In this document: in pieces, positions 17,449 to 24,987 of the stretch
Numbering within the stretch: position 1 is the first letter of the stretch
Layout: every line of letters starts with the position of its first letter
Assembly (NCBI RefSeq): GCF_026226615.1
Contig: NZ_JAJAPB010000001.1
Location: 1 to 64,000 of the forward strand
From: Geovibrio ferrireducens
GTDB lineage: Bacteria; Chrysiogenota; Deferribacteres; Deferribacterales; Geovibrionaceae
Length of the DNA: 64,000 nt
Direction: 5' to 3'
Notes under the pieces: generated by a model
The model's input: only the letters and a program-made list of their open reading frames with translations
What the model was told of the DNA's origin: nothing
Databases searched by the model: none
Made by a program: the position numbers and the translations under genes

Positions 17449-17769
17449 CTACCCCAGTGCCTGCGCCTCTGTTTCATAAATTTTAAATACTTTATCAAGA
17501 CCGGTGAAGGCAAACATCTCTCTTATATCAGCAGACATTTCGCAGAGTCCGAGTTCCTTTTTCATTTTGTTTGCGTTTTTGAGCAGGTCAATTATCTCTC
17601 TGAGCCCGGAGCTGTTCATATACACAACGCCTTTGAAAGAGAGAACCGCGGCATTGTTTGAAGCAAACATATCCAGAACTTTCTTCTTAAGCTCCCCGCC
17701 TGTCTGCGCGTTAACTTCGCCTTTGATGTAGACTACCTGCTTTCCGTTTTTACCCTGAACGTCGAACAT
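17449..17769 (-). CDS. STAS-domain anti-sigma factor antagonist
   Basis: 106 residues, a complete STAS domain. VVYMNSSGLREIIDLLKNANKMKKELGLCEMSADIREMFAFTGLDKVFKIY includes the serine of the D/NSSG motif, the site that a partner kinase phosphorylates and a PP2C phosphatase resets. It lies 9 nt after a SpoIIE-type phosphatase gene and 3 nt before the STAS-HEAT gene. No RsbW-type kinase is nearby. Its target could be an anti-sigma factor or another binding partner. Confidence 0.92.
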   Translation of the reverse strand: MFDVQGKNGKQVVYIKGEVNAQTGGELKKKVLDMFASNNAAVLSFKGVVYMNSSGLREIIDLLKNANKMKKELGLCEMSADIREMFAFTGLDKVFKIYETEAQALG

Positions 17770-17778
17770 TGCTGCCTC

Positions 17779-19353
17779 CTAAATCTTTTTGAATGCCAGT
17801 ATGGTTATATCGTCCTCGAACGGCACTCCGTCGGCGAATAGCTTAACATCGTCCATAATGTTTCTAATCATCTCGCTCACGGACAGTTCGCTGAACATCA
17901 TTATTTTTGAAATCAGTCTGTCATAGCCGTACTGTTCCCTTTGCCCGTTCATGGCCTCGTTCAGTCCGTCCGTGTACATGAACACAATATCGCCAGAATC
18001 GATCTCAAATCCGCCCTGCTCATACTCCACACTGTCAAACGCACCGAGGAAAAGCCCCTGAGCGGTAACCTTGCGGACAAGCATCTCAGATTTGTCGTAA
18101 AACAGCATGGGGTTGTGTCCCGCGCTGGCGAAGTTGCATCTGCCGGTTCTGGAATCCAGCACCACGTAAAACATGGTAACGAAGTCATTTGTATGTATAT
18201 TGTCGCAGAGGATTTCGTTTACCATGGCAAGCGCCTCGGAAGAAGCCACTATGTCATAGGTGTACGACCTCATTATTGCTCTTGTTATAGCCATTATAAC
18301 AGATGCGGGGATTCCGTGCCCGGAAACATCAGCAACTCCCAGACCCCAATATCCGTTGCTCATCTCTATACAGTCGTAATAATCACCGCCGGCATGCTCT
18401 GCCGGGGTGTAAAAAGCACCGAAGTCATAACCGTTTATGGCGGGCAGAACCTCCGGAAGCAGGCTGGCCTGTATCTCGCCCACCTGTCTGAGCTCCTCGT
18501 CAATTATCCTCTGGGCTTCCTTGAGCCTTTCATTCATACGCAGAAGGTCTTTATTCAGCAGAGACATCTGCCTCTGCTTCTCCTCAAGGACTGACTGCTG
18601 GCTTTTTATCTCGTCTATGAGCTTAAGCTCTTTGGTGGTGTCTCTTATGCTCTCCACTATGTACTGGTCAAACCTGTTGAAGCTCACGGTGAGCTTTTTG
18701 CCGAAGGCTTCCCGGAATGAGCGTGTCACTTTCTTGTCCAGCATGGGACAGTCCCTGCACTGCTCAGTGTAACCGTACATTTCATAGCATTTCGCAGGTC
18801 TGCCCTCAGATTCCCTCTGTCTGGACATTTCCACCAGATTCTGGTTGGCAATGTTCACGGACATATCAGGGTTAACAACCATGACCCCCTCATTGAGAGA
18901 GTTTACAGTGTTCATGATGAACTTGTGCTCCTTTTCCGTCTCCTTTCTGCGGAGATTGAGGATCACGTTCGAGGCTTTGAGCTCCTTTGTATGGTGTGTA
19001 AGCTTGTCTATAAGCTTCTTTGTGCTTGTTATGTCGTCCATGATCTCGGCGTACATTCCGTCCGAGAGTTTTTGGAATTTTGAAGAGAGCAGCTTGCGGA
19101 AGCCCCTGTGGGTTATTGTATCATGCTCTATATCCACGGCCATTTTGCCGCTTTTAAGTAATTCAAGCTGACAGTTGGGGCAGGGCTCAAGCCTGTTGAA
19201 TATGACAAGATGGCATTTCTTGCCTATCAGCCTGTCAGAAGGTTTCCCCGTAATATTTTTCATCGGGGTGCTGCAGAACATGATTTCGTATCTGTCATTA
19301 ACTACCATGACTATTTCGTTCATGTAGTTGAGAATTTCCTGGTTAAACTCCAT
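17779..19353 (-). CDS. SpoIIE-type PP2C phosphatase with two Cys-rich PAS domains
   Basis: 524 residues. Two PAS domains (about 5-115 and 145-245), each with a cysteine cluster: C47, C58, C61 (KKCHLVIF..PCPNC) and C189, C199, C202 (AKCYEMYGYTEQCRDC). A coiled coil (245-295) leads to a SpoIIE/PP2C domain with AGGDYYDCIE and VADVSGHGIPAS supplying the metal-binding aspartates, and a late FMYTDGLNEAM. It should dephosphorylate a STAS protein, most likely the one encoded 9 nt downstream. No membrane segment is seen, so the PAS-Cys clusters would sense a cytoplasmic signal, perhaps redox or a metal. Confidence 0.92.
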   Translation of the reverse strand: MEFNQEILNYMNEIVMVVNDRYEIMFCSTPMKNITGKPSDRLIGKKCHLVIFNRLEPCPNCQLELLKSGKMAVDIEHDTITHRGFRKLLSSKFQKLSDGMYAEIMDDITSTKKLIDKLTHHTKELKASNVILNLRRKETEKEHKFIMNTVNSLNEGVMVVNPDMSVNIANQNLVEMSRQRESEGRPAKCYEMYGYTEQCRDCPMLDKKVTRSFREAFGKKLTVSFNRFDQYIVESIRDTTKELKLIDEIKSQQSVLEEKQRQMSLLNKDLLRMNERLKEAQRIIDEELRQVGEIQASLLPEVLPAINGYDFGAFYTPAEHAGGDYYDCIEMSNGYWGLGVADVSGHGIPASVIMAITRAIMRSYTYDIVASSEALAMVNEILCDNIHTNDFVTMFYVVLDSRTGRCNFASAGHNPMLFYDKSEMLVRKVTAQGLFLGAFDSVEYEQGGFEIDSGDIVFMYTDGLNEAMNGQREQYGYDRLISKIMMFSELSVSEMIRNIMDDVKLFADGVPFEDDITILAFKKI

Positions 19354-19387
19354 CTATTCCAGCCGTGACCCTTTTATTTTTATACAA

Positions 19388-19439
19388 AACTGCCGCAGGC
19401 AGTTAGCCTGATTATAATATAATGCTCCGTCAAAGTTAA
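19388..19439 (-). promoter_or_regulatory. Promoter and overlapping palindrome before the phosphatase gene
   Basis: On the minus strand TTAACT (complement of 19434-19439), 17-nt spacer, TATAAT (complement of 19411-19416). Just downstream, near the expected start of transcription, is AACTGCC-GCA-GGCAGTT (19388-19404), a perfect 7-bp inverted repeat that could be an operator or leader hairpin. It would drive the phosphatase-STAS-STAS/HEAT-cheR genes separately from the cheA group. Confidence 0.5.
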
Positions 19440-19558
19440 CAAATAATACCACTCTTATCAGGAATTTTCAGGATTTTCCTTCTGCTGCTGTCAAGCCTTG
19501 CTTAAAACATGTTATAACAAAATTCACTATCATTATAAACAGTTAAGATCGTTTCCCC

Positions 19559-20530
19559 TCATTCCGTCATCATAATAAGGAAGAAAGAGGCGAAAAAAAC
19601 TATTACTGCTATGGACATATAAAGAAGTTTCCACGCTATTTTCTGCGCTTTCTCCATCAGGGAAACCTTGTATTCATCCACCGTACCTTCCAGACTTTCC
19701 AGAAACTGGAGGTCAAGCTCCACCTGTTCGCGGCTGCGCTTCATCTCATCTTCTGATTCATATTCAATAATCGCACCCACATAGATCAGCAGGTACTGCA
19801 TCAGTGAGAAGAGCCTGATTTTCACATCGGTAAATTTATCGGTAAAGCTAAAGACTGATACTTTCAGAATTTCGGGCAGAATGTCATGCTGAATTTTCTT
19901 GAACTTGTCCCTGATTTCCGGAGTGATATTGTTTATATCCTCCATCCGGTCGATCTCATCAAGAATTTCCCTTGTCATTTTGGTATATTTCTCAGCAACC
20001 ATAGTAACCTTGCTGGTGGGCACTGTTACTGAGCCGCGTTCAGTCTGTCTGCCTTTGAGATAGTTTTTAAGGAGTGTATAGCCGCTGGGAACCCCTTTTG
20101 ACTTCCTTTTTTTCTGATGTTTATACTTTTTCTTTTTATCAAGGGCGTTTATGGTCTCCATTATATCTGTGGGGGTAAAGATATAATGATCCCTGCCGTC
20201 CAGAACTTCCTTTTCCTTTTTTTCCAGGGAACCGTTGGTGAAGAAGAAAAGCTTAATCACATTCTCTTCATTCATGGTGCGCAGAACATCGGTGCTTATG
20301 TAGGGGTCGAGATCCTTGCCGGAATCCACAATCTCCAGCCAGACAAGGGCATTGTCATTCTCATCCTTGGAGGAGCGCCAGATCTCAATCCGTCTTTTAC
20401 CCTGACCGTCATAAACGGATCTGTGCACTGCAAAATGAAAGTCATGGAGGATTTCCGTTACCAGCTCATAGAAGTTTTTCAGGCTGATATTATAAAAATC
20501 CTCATACTTTATTCTGTCATCTTCGGCCAT
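19559..20530 (-). CDS. Tail-anchored protein with a restriction-endonuclease-like N-terminal fold
   Basis: 323 residues, not recognised as a named family. Residues about 10-130 have the strand/helix order of Mrr-type nuclease folds: FAVHRS..RRIEIW, ALVWLEIVDSGKDL, DVLRTMNEENVIKLFFFTNGSLEKKEKEVL, then a strand. The usual catalytic ExK/QxK is not kept (LEIVDSG), so it is probably not a nuclease. A basic linker (KKKKYKHQKKRKSK) and a helical middle follow, then one C-terminal membrane helix (about 300-320). It overlaps the OmpA-like gene by 14 nt and ends the cheA group. Its role is unknown. Confidence 0.55.
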   Translation of the reverse strand: MAEDDRIKYEDFYNISLKNFYELVTEILHDFHFAVHRSVYDGQGKRRIEIWRSSKDENDNALVWLEIVDSGKDLDPYISTDVLRTMNEENVIKLFFFTNGSLEKKEKEVLDGRDHYIFTPTDIMETINALDKKKKYKHQKKRKSKGVPSGYTLLKNYLKGRQTERGSVTVPTSKVTMVAEKYTKMTREILDEIDRMEDINNITPEIRDKFKKIQHDILPEILKVSVFSFTDKFTDVKIRLFSLMQYLLIYVGAIIEYESEDEMKRSREQVELDLQFLESLEGTVDEYKVSLMEKAQKIAWKLLYMSIAVIVFFASFFLIMMTE

Positions 20531-21239
20531 AGAGATCCGCTCTCCTGTTCATGGGCTGACCGTTCTTCATATTTTCCGCAGCGGGCATAAGTGTGCCCAT
20601 CCCCTTTGCGGCAATATTGACGGAGGATATTCCGTCAGCAGTCAGCACTGATTTAAGAAATTCCGCCCTTTTGCGGGCAAGATCAAAGTTCGTGTCAAAA
20701 CGGTTATTTTCCATAACGCGCAGCGTGTCGGTGTGCCCCAGAATCAGGTATTCCCCGGAATCCCTGAGGGAGGAAATTTTAGCGCTGAGTTCCGGCGGAA
20801 CATCTGCCTGAAACTCGCCTATATTAAAATACAGTGTGCCTATGTAAGTGTAGTTGTCATCAGTGAGAATGGCAGGTGAACCTGCCGGAAGAGCAGAGCC
20901 TAGAGAAGCAGCCTGCTGCGGCGGGAGGGTTTCGGCGGTTACGGATTTATCACGGACAGTCCCTGCGGCGGGTTTGTTATCACCGGTATAGCGGAATTTA
21001 TGATCGGCCGGAAAGGGTTCTGCGGCCTCTTTTTCTTCAATACGGATAAGCTTCCAGCCGTTCAGCACAATCTGACTGCGCGCCTCCTCTATATCCTCGG
21101 CACGGACATGCATAGTGGTAACGGCGGAACTCCCCTCGCGGGTTATGTGGATGAGGAAAAGTTTGCGCCCGTCTGCGGCGGCTTTCTCAACGCCACCAAA
21201 TAAAACGTATATAATTAGAATCGGCAGGAGGAGTTTCAT
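20517..21239 (-). CDS. OmpA-domain periplasmic/outer-membrane protein
   Basis: About 240 residues from the ATG at 21239 (MKLLLPILIIYVLFG, a signal peptide or anchor); starts at 21263 and 21323 are possible. The N-terminal third has no known domain; a Pro/Ala linker follows. The C-terminal 110 residues form an OmpA peptidoglycan-binding domain with YFNIGEFQAD, LGHTDTLR, NFDLARKRAEFL and NRRADLYGRR. The aspartate of LARKRA is shifted, but the arginine of NRR is kept. It lacks MotB features, so it is not the stator. It overlaps both neighbours and is co-expressed with cheA. Confidence 0.75.
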   Translation of the reverse strand: MKLLLPILIIYVLFGGVEKAAADGRKLFLIHITREGSSAVTTMHVRAEDIEEARSQIVLNGWKLIRIEEKEAAEPFPADHKFRYTGDNKPAAGTVRDKSVTAETLPPQQAASLGSALPAGSPAILTDDNYTYIGTLYFNIGEFQADVPPELSAKISSLRDSGEYLILGHTDTLRVMENNRFDTNFDLARKRAEFLKSVLTADGISSVNIAAKGMGTLMPAAENMKNGQPMNRRADLYGRR

Positions 21240-21513
21240 AAAGAAGCGGACGGTAGTTGGCATTCCCAAGTCTGTTTTCCTCCAGAGCTTTATTAAAATC
21301 ATTTCCGGGATATTTCTGAACAATTTTCAGGTTTTTGATTATGTCGCTTCCGCCGTTATGAAACAGAAAAGCTTTCGGACCGAGCATGGAGGCGGTCTGA
21401 AAGCGGCGGCTCACGGTTGTAACCTCATAGACATAAACAGCGGAGTACGCTTCCCCCGCGAACAGGAGAAGCGCGGTAATGCTAATTAGAAGCTTTCTGG
21501 GCAAGGAGCTCAT
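21187..21513 (-). CDS. Small secreted hypothetical protein
   Basis: About 108 residues from the ATG at 21513. It has a signal peptide (PRKLLISITALLLFAGEAYSA) and a short mature part with VYEVTTVSRRF and a closing YIRFIWWR. No family is recognised. The start lies inside the last codons of cheA, so translation is coupled, and the end overlaps the OmpA-like gene. With that gene it may form an envelope pair. Confidence 0.55.
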   Translation of the reverse strand: MSSLPRKLLISITALLLFAGEAYSAVYVYEVTTVSRRFQTASMLGPKAFLFHNGGSDIIKNLKIVQKYPGNDFNKALEENRLGNANYRPLLYETPPADSNYIRFIWWR

Positions 21514-23590
21514 CAATCTTATCAAGCATTGTCTGCAGATTCAGCGGTTTAAGAAGGAAAGCGTTTATCCCTGCGGCGCTTACCTTTTTTCTGTCCGTAA
21601 CTTCGGATCTGCCGGAAACTGCAATAATCGGTTTTTCATACCCCCTTTCCCTTATCATTTTGGACAGGTCATACCCATCAAGATCGGGCATCATAATATC
21701 TGTGACGATTATATCGGGGTCATTGCTCTCAAGGTATTTAAGCGCGTCCCTTCCGGCGGATACTTCATCAACGTTTATCCATCCTGTGGAGGAGAGGAGG
21801 CGGTTCATTATCTTTCTGTCCGTAGCGGAGTCATCCACAACAAGAACATTTACACTGTTGGCATTTTTCTTGACTGCTCCGGTTTTCTTTTTCTTGCGTG
21901 AGCGTCTGGGCATTTTGCCTGCGATGTCGATTACACCGGCAACGTCAATAATCAGCCTTACGCGCCCGTCACCCATAATTGTTGCGCCCGCTATGCCCAC
22001 ATTGCCGCCGAGGTATTCGCCGAGGGATTTGATAACTATCTCCTCCTGCCCCACAAGCTTGTCAACTATGAAGCCGAGCTTCTTCTCGGCAAGGCCGACA
22101 ACAACTACGTATATATCATCTTTGTACGAGCCTTCGAGTTCGTATATCTCGTCAAGACGGAGCAGACTGAGAACAGAGTCCCTGAGTTTAAGAACTTCCC
22201 TGCCCTCGAAATTATGAACTTCCTTGAGGTTGATACGCACTGTTTCAACAACGGAAACAAGGGGAATAGCGAAAGTCTCTCCTGAAACATCCACAAGCAG
22301 TGCCTGAATGATGGCAAGCGTAAGGGGAAGTTTAAGGCGGAAGCGTGTCCCGTGTCCCAGTTCAGACTCTATATTTATGATACCGTTCAGTTTTTCTATG
22401 TTTGTTTTAACAACATCCATCCCAACGCCGCGGCCGGAGATGCTTGTAATTTTCTCAGCAGTGGAAAAGCCCGGCTTGAAGATAAGATTGAAAGCGCCTT
22501 CGTTATCAAGGTTTTTGGCTTCCTCAGCAGAAATAACCCCTTTTTCTACCGCTTTCTTTTTGAGCTTTCCGGGGTCCATCCCCTTTCCGTCATCCCTGAT
22601 TTCAACCACTATGTGGTTTCCTTCATGATAAGCAGAAAGATGAACCGTGCCCTTCACAGGCTTACCTGCTTTCCTTCTTTCCTCAGGGCCTTCCACACCG
22701 TGGTCAACGGCATTTCTGATCATGTGTATAAGCGGATCGCCTATTTCCTCAACAACGGATTTGTCAAGCTCTGTCTCTTCACCCGTGATGACAAGCTCTA
22801 TCTCCTTGTTTTTCTCTCTGGAGAGATCGCGCACCATACGGGGGAATTTGTTGAAAACCTTGCCGATGGGAACCATTCTTGTTTTCATCACCGCAAGCTG
22901 AAGCTCCGTAGTAATGAGCCCAATCTGCGAAGTGGTTTCCATAAGCTGCTCTATGAGGAACTCGCCTTCAAACTTTTTCTCAAGTTCGCCGGAGATCTGC
23001 CCTATTCTGTTTCTGCTGAGAACAAGCTCACCCACAAGGTTCATGAGAGAATCAAGCCTTGAAACATCCACCCTGATAGTCTGTTCGATGGACATGGCAG
23101 CTTTTTTGACCTGATTTACATCATTATCGGCACGCCTGCCTGATGGGGCGGGAGTGCCTGATTTGCCGGATGATTCGCCGCTGCCGTCTATTTCATCAAA
23201 ATTGCCTTCATTGGCAAGTTTCAGTTTTTTAACAGTTTCATCTATTTTCACAGTGTTTTTGCCGGCTTTTATGTCGGCAAGGATATGCTTGGTTACGTCC
23301 ACAAATTCAAGGAGTATGTCCATGATCACGGCGTTAACCTGCATTTCGTTTTTACGGAGCTTGTTAAGAATCTCCTCCGCATGGTGGGTGAGGTTCGCCA
23401 TTTTATCAAATCCGAGGAAGGATGAGGCGCCTTTCATGGTGTGAGCGGCGCGGAAGATTTTATTAAGGAGATCCAGATCGTTTTTGCTGTTCTCAAGCTC
23501 AACAAGGTCATGGTCGAGACTTTCTATAATTTCATCTGTTTCAAGAATAAAATCCTGTACAAGATCCTGCATGTCGCCGATGCCGTCCAT
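21482..23590 (-). CDS. cheA: Hybrid chemotaxis histidine kinase CheA with C-terminal receiver
   Basis: 702 residues. Domains in order: Hpt (phosphorylated H50 in FRAAHTMKGASSFLGF); dimerisation helices (LDSLMNLVGELVLSRNRI); HATPase with HMIRNAVDHGVE, RDDGKGMD and GRGVGMDVVKT; a CheW-like coupling domain (about 430-560); and a receiver domain (about 580-698) with VVVDDSATDRKIM and IIVTDIMMPDLDGYD. The Hpt is followed directly by the linker, with no P2 CheY-docking domain. AAGGAGG precedes the start. A separate cheY and cheZ lie upstream; cheW and receptors are not in the window. Confidence 0.96.
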   Translation of the reverse strand: MDGIGDMQDLVQDFILETDEIIESLDHDLVELENSKNDLDLLNKIFRAAHTMKGASSFLGFDKMANLTHHAEEILNKLRKNEMQVNAVIMDILLEFVDVTKHILADIKAGKNTVKIDETVKKLKLANEGNFDEIDGSGESSGKSGTPAPSGRRADNDVNQVKKAAMSIEQTIRVDVSRLDSLMNLVGELVLSRNRIGQISGELEKKFEGEFLIEQLMETTSQIGLITTELQLAVMKTRMVPIGKVFNKFPRMVRDLSREKNKEIELVITGEETELDKSVVEEIGDPLIHMIRNAVDHGVEGPEERRKAGKPVKGTVHLSAYHEGNHIVVEIRDDGKGMDPGKLKKKAVEKGVISAEEAKNLDNEGAFNLIFKPGFSTAEKITSISGRGVGMDVVKTNIEKLNGIINIESELGHGTRFRLKLPLTLAIIQALLVDVSGETFAIPLVSVVETVRINLKEVHNFEGREVLKLRDSVLSLLRLDEIYELEGSYKDDIYVVVVGLAEKKLGFIVDKLVGQEEIVIKSLGEYLGGNVGIAGATIMGDGRVRLIIDVAGVIDIAGKMPRRSRKKKKTGAVKKNANSVNVLVVDDSATDRKIMNRLLSSTGWINVDEVSAGRDALKYLESNDPDIIVTDIMMPDLDGYDLSKMIRERGYEKPIIAVSGRSEVTDRKKVSAAGINAFLLKPLNLQTMLDKIDELLAQKASN

Positions 23591-23673
23591 ATAGGAACCT
23601 CCTTAATGTTTAGCTGTGTCAGATTTCCGCCGGGCGGATATTTTTGTGTCTGAAAGTAAAATAACAGCCGGGA

Positions 23674-23701
23674 AAATTACTTCAAGACAATTTACAGTCA
23701 A
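23674..23701 (-). promoter_or_regulatory. Candidate promoter for cheA
   Basis: On the minus strand TTGACT (complement of 23696-23701), 16-nt spacer, TAATTT (complement of 23674-23679), 84 nt before the cheA start. It lies downstream of the inserted repeat, so cheA may be expressed independently of cheZ. Confidence 0.4.
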
Positions 23702-23729
23702 AATTTACTCAAACGCACTTAAAAGATCT

Positions 23730-23759
23730 GAGATTGCTTCGCTTATGCTCGCAATGACA
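23730..23759. repeat. ATTGC/GCAAT palindromic repeat
   Basis: Arms ATTGC (23733-23737) and GCAAT (23751-23755) with TTCG-type inner bases and a trailing GACA. Short repeats of this look (GAGATTGCTTCG...CGCAATGAC) are seen between genes in many unrelated bacteria. It directly adjoins the cheZ repeat element. Confidence 0.55.
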
Positions 23760-23765
23760 AAGTTC

Positions 23766-23807
23766 TGTGCCTCGTTTATATGCCGAACTCCTTAAGCAGT
23801 TCGTCAA
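23766..23807. repeat. Extra copy of the cheZ 3' end (42-bp direct repeat)
   Basis: Identical to 23904-23945 over 42 bp. It carries the last codons of cheZ, the stop and 10 nt beyond, but lies outside the gene, separated from it by a 96-bp hairpin-rich element. It looks like a long target-site duplication. Confidence 0.88.
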
Positions 23808-23903
23808 ACATGATAATGCCAAATTCGCCATCCATGGGAATTTGACATACACGCTCGCGCCTTGCCAAGCAAGGCTTCGCTACGCACGGCGACGGCACAT
23901 TCA
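23808..23903. mobile_element. Repeat element E1 inserted at the cheZ 3' end
   Basis: 96 bp made of hairpins. Its complement carries CGTGCGTAGCGAAG, a GCCTTGC/GCAAGGC stem and CGCGAGCGTGT, the core shared with E2 and E3. Next to it is a CAAATTC/GAATTTG stem whose loop has CCATGGATGG. It is flanked by 42-bp direct repeats of the cheZ end. No ORF or transposase is present, so it would move in trans if mobile. Confidence 0.65.
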
Positions 23904-23945
23904 TGTGCCTCGTTTATATGCCGAACTCCTTAAGCAGTTCGTCAA
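23904..23945. repeat. Genuine cheZ 3' end (42-bp direct repeat)
   Basis: The in-frame copy of the 42-bp sequence repeated at 23766-23807. It includes the true cheZ stop (23914-23916) and 10 nt after it. Confidence 0.88.
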
Positions 23946-24552
23946 CGAGGTTCTGATTTTCCATTATACCGTCTTTTGATTTGAGTTTCTCAAGGGTTTC
24001 AACATCAATTTTTCTATCTTTAACCCCAAGCATAAGCACGAGGTGTGTAAGTCTTTCCTGAAGGTCGTAAATAATCTTGATCAGCTTATCAATTTTCTGT
24101 TTGGTTATATCCTGAAATTCGAGGGAGGCTATTATATCGAAGCTGACATCCTGCCCGGCCAGCCCTTTATCGCGCAGGCGGTCAAGAACACCGTTTATCT
24201 TGCTGAAGTCCCCGCTCTCGGCATATTTTCTGAGAGAAGAGAGGTTTTCCTTTATATCGTCTATGTTGAAGTTGATTTTATCCACACATTCAAGAACGTT
24301 TTCGGAAGCTTCCTTAGAGTCTTTGATTACGCTGTGAAGAACGCTCTCGAAACCGGGCAGATCTTCATAGGCATCCTCAACAGCACTGCTGACTGTTTTA
24401 AGCTTGTTGACAGCCTTGCTGAAATATTCTGCGATGTGAAAGAGTTCGCTCTCAGGGTTGACATCGATTCCTACAACGTCATAGTTTCCGTTACTGATGT
24501 TTCTTGCAATATCAAGAAGCTCATTAACGTCCTTAAAATGGTTCATAATCAC
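23914..24552 (-). CDS. cheZ: Chemotaxis phosphatase CheZ
   Basis: 212 residues, nearly all helical. The catalytic glutamine is Q147 in LEFQDITKQKIDKLI, with the acidic partner D148, the CheZ signature. The C-terminal peptide NLVDELLKEFGI is the CheY-binding tail. It removes the phosphate from CheY-P. The start is GTG at 24552 (overlapping the cheY stop) or ATG at 24546. Its 3' end is duplicated downstream by a repeat insertion that leaves the protein intact. Confidence 0.88.
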   Translation of the reverse strand: MIMNHFKDVNELLDIARNISNGNYDVVGIDVNPESELFHIAEYFSKAVNKLKTVSSAVEDAYEDLPGFESVLHSVIKDSKEASENVLECVDKINFNIDDIKENLSSLRKYAESGDFSKINGVLDRLRDKGLAGQDVSFDIIASLEFQDITKQKIDKLIKIIYDLQERLTHLVLMLGVKDRKIDVETLEKLKSKDGIMENQNLVDELLKEFGI

Positions 24553-24926
24553 AGGCCCAGAAGTTTGTCTATCTTCTCTTTAAGAGTATCGGGGGTAAAG
24601 GGTTTTACCACATAGTTATTCACACCGCTTCTGAGTGCAGTGAGTATGTCTTCCTTGGCAGCTTCAGTCGTTACCATAAGGATCGGCATTGTTTTGTACT
24701 CTTCCTTGGATCTAAGAGTTTTTACAAAAGTAAGACCGTCCATCTCCGGCATGTTCCAGTCGGTAATAACAACATCAACCTTGTTTTTCGCCATGACATC
24801 AAGAGCTTCCACACCATTCCCAGCTTCCAGTATGTTTGAGAAGCCGAGCTTGAGAAGAGTGTTTTTAATGATTCTTCTCATAGTGGAAGAGTCGTCCACT
24901 GTTATTACAACGTGATGATGCGCCAT
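24549..24926 (-). CDS. cheY: Chemotaxis response regulator CheY
   Basis: 125 residues, a lone receiver domain. The phosphorylated aspartate is D56 in VVITDWNMPEMDG, the acidic pair is D11/D12, the switch threonine lies in MVTTEA and the lysine in VVKPFTPD. CheY-P binds FliM/FliN to change flagellar rotation; both partners are encoded just upstream and cheZ just downstream. Confidence 0.96.
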   Translation of the reverse strand: MAHHHVVITVDDSSTMRRIIKNTLLKLGFSNILEAGNGVEALDVMAKNKVDVVITDWNMPEMDGLTFVKTLRSKEEYKTMPILMVTTEAAKEDILTALRSGVNNYVVKPFTPDTLKEKIDKLLGL

Positions 24927-24957
24927 TCAATCCTCCGCCTTGAGATGTCATAATACC

Positions 24958-24987
24958 ATATTATTTATATTATAACACCAAAGTCAA
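24958..24987 (-). promoter_or_regulatory. Candidate promoter for cheY-cheZ
   Basis: On the minus strand TTGACT (complement of 24982-24987), 18-nt spacer, TAATAT (complement of 24958-24963), 32 nt before the cheY start and at the very end of the fliN/fliY gene. Confidence 0.45.

Noticed and set aside
23767-23979. 70-residue plus-strand frame with an internal repeat near cheZ
   Set aside because: It merely reads the two copies of the duplicated cheZ end and the hairpin element on the wrong strand; no ribosome site or family.
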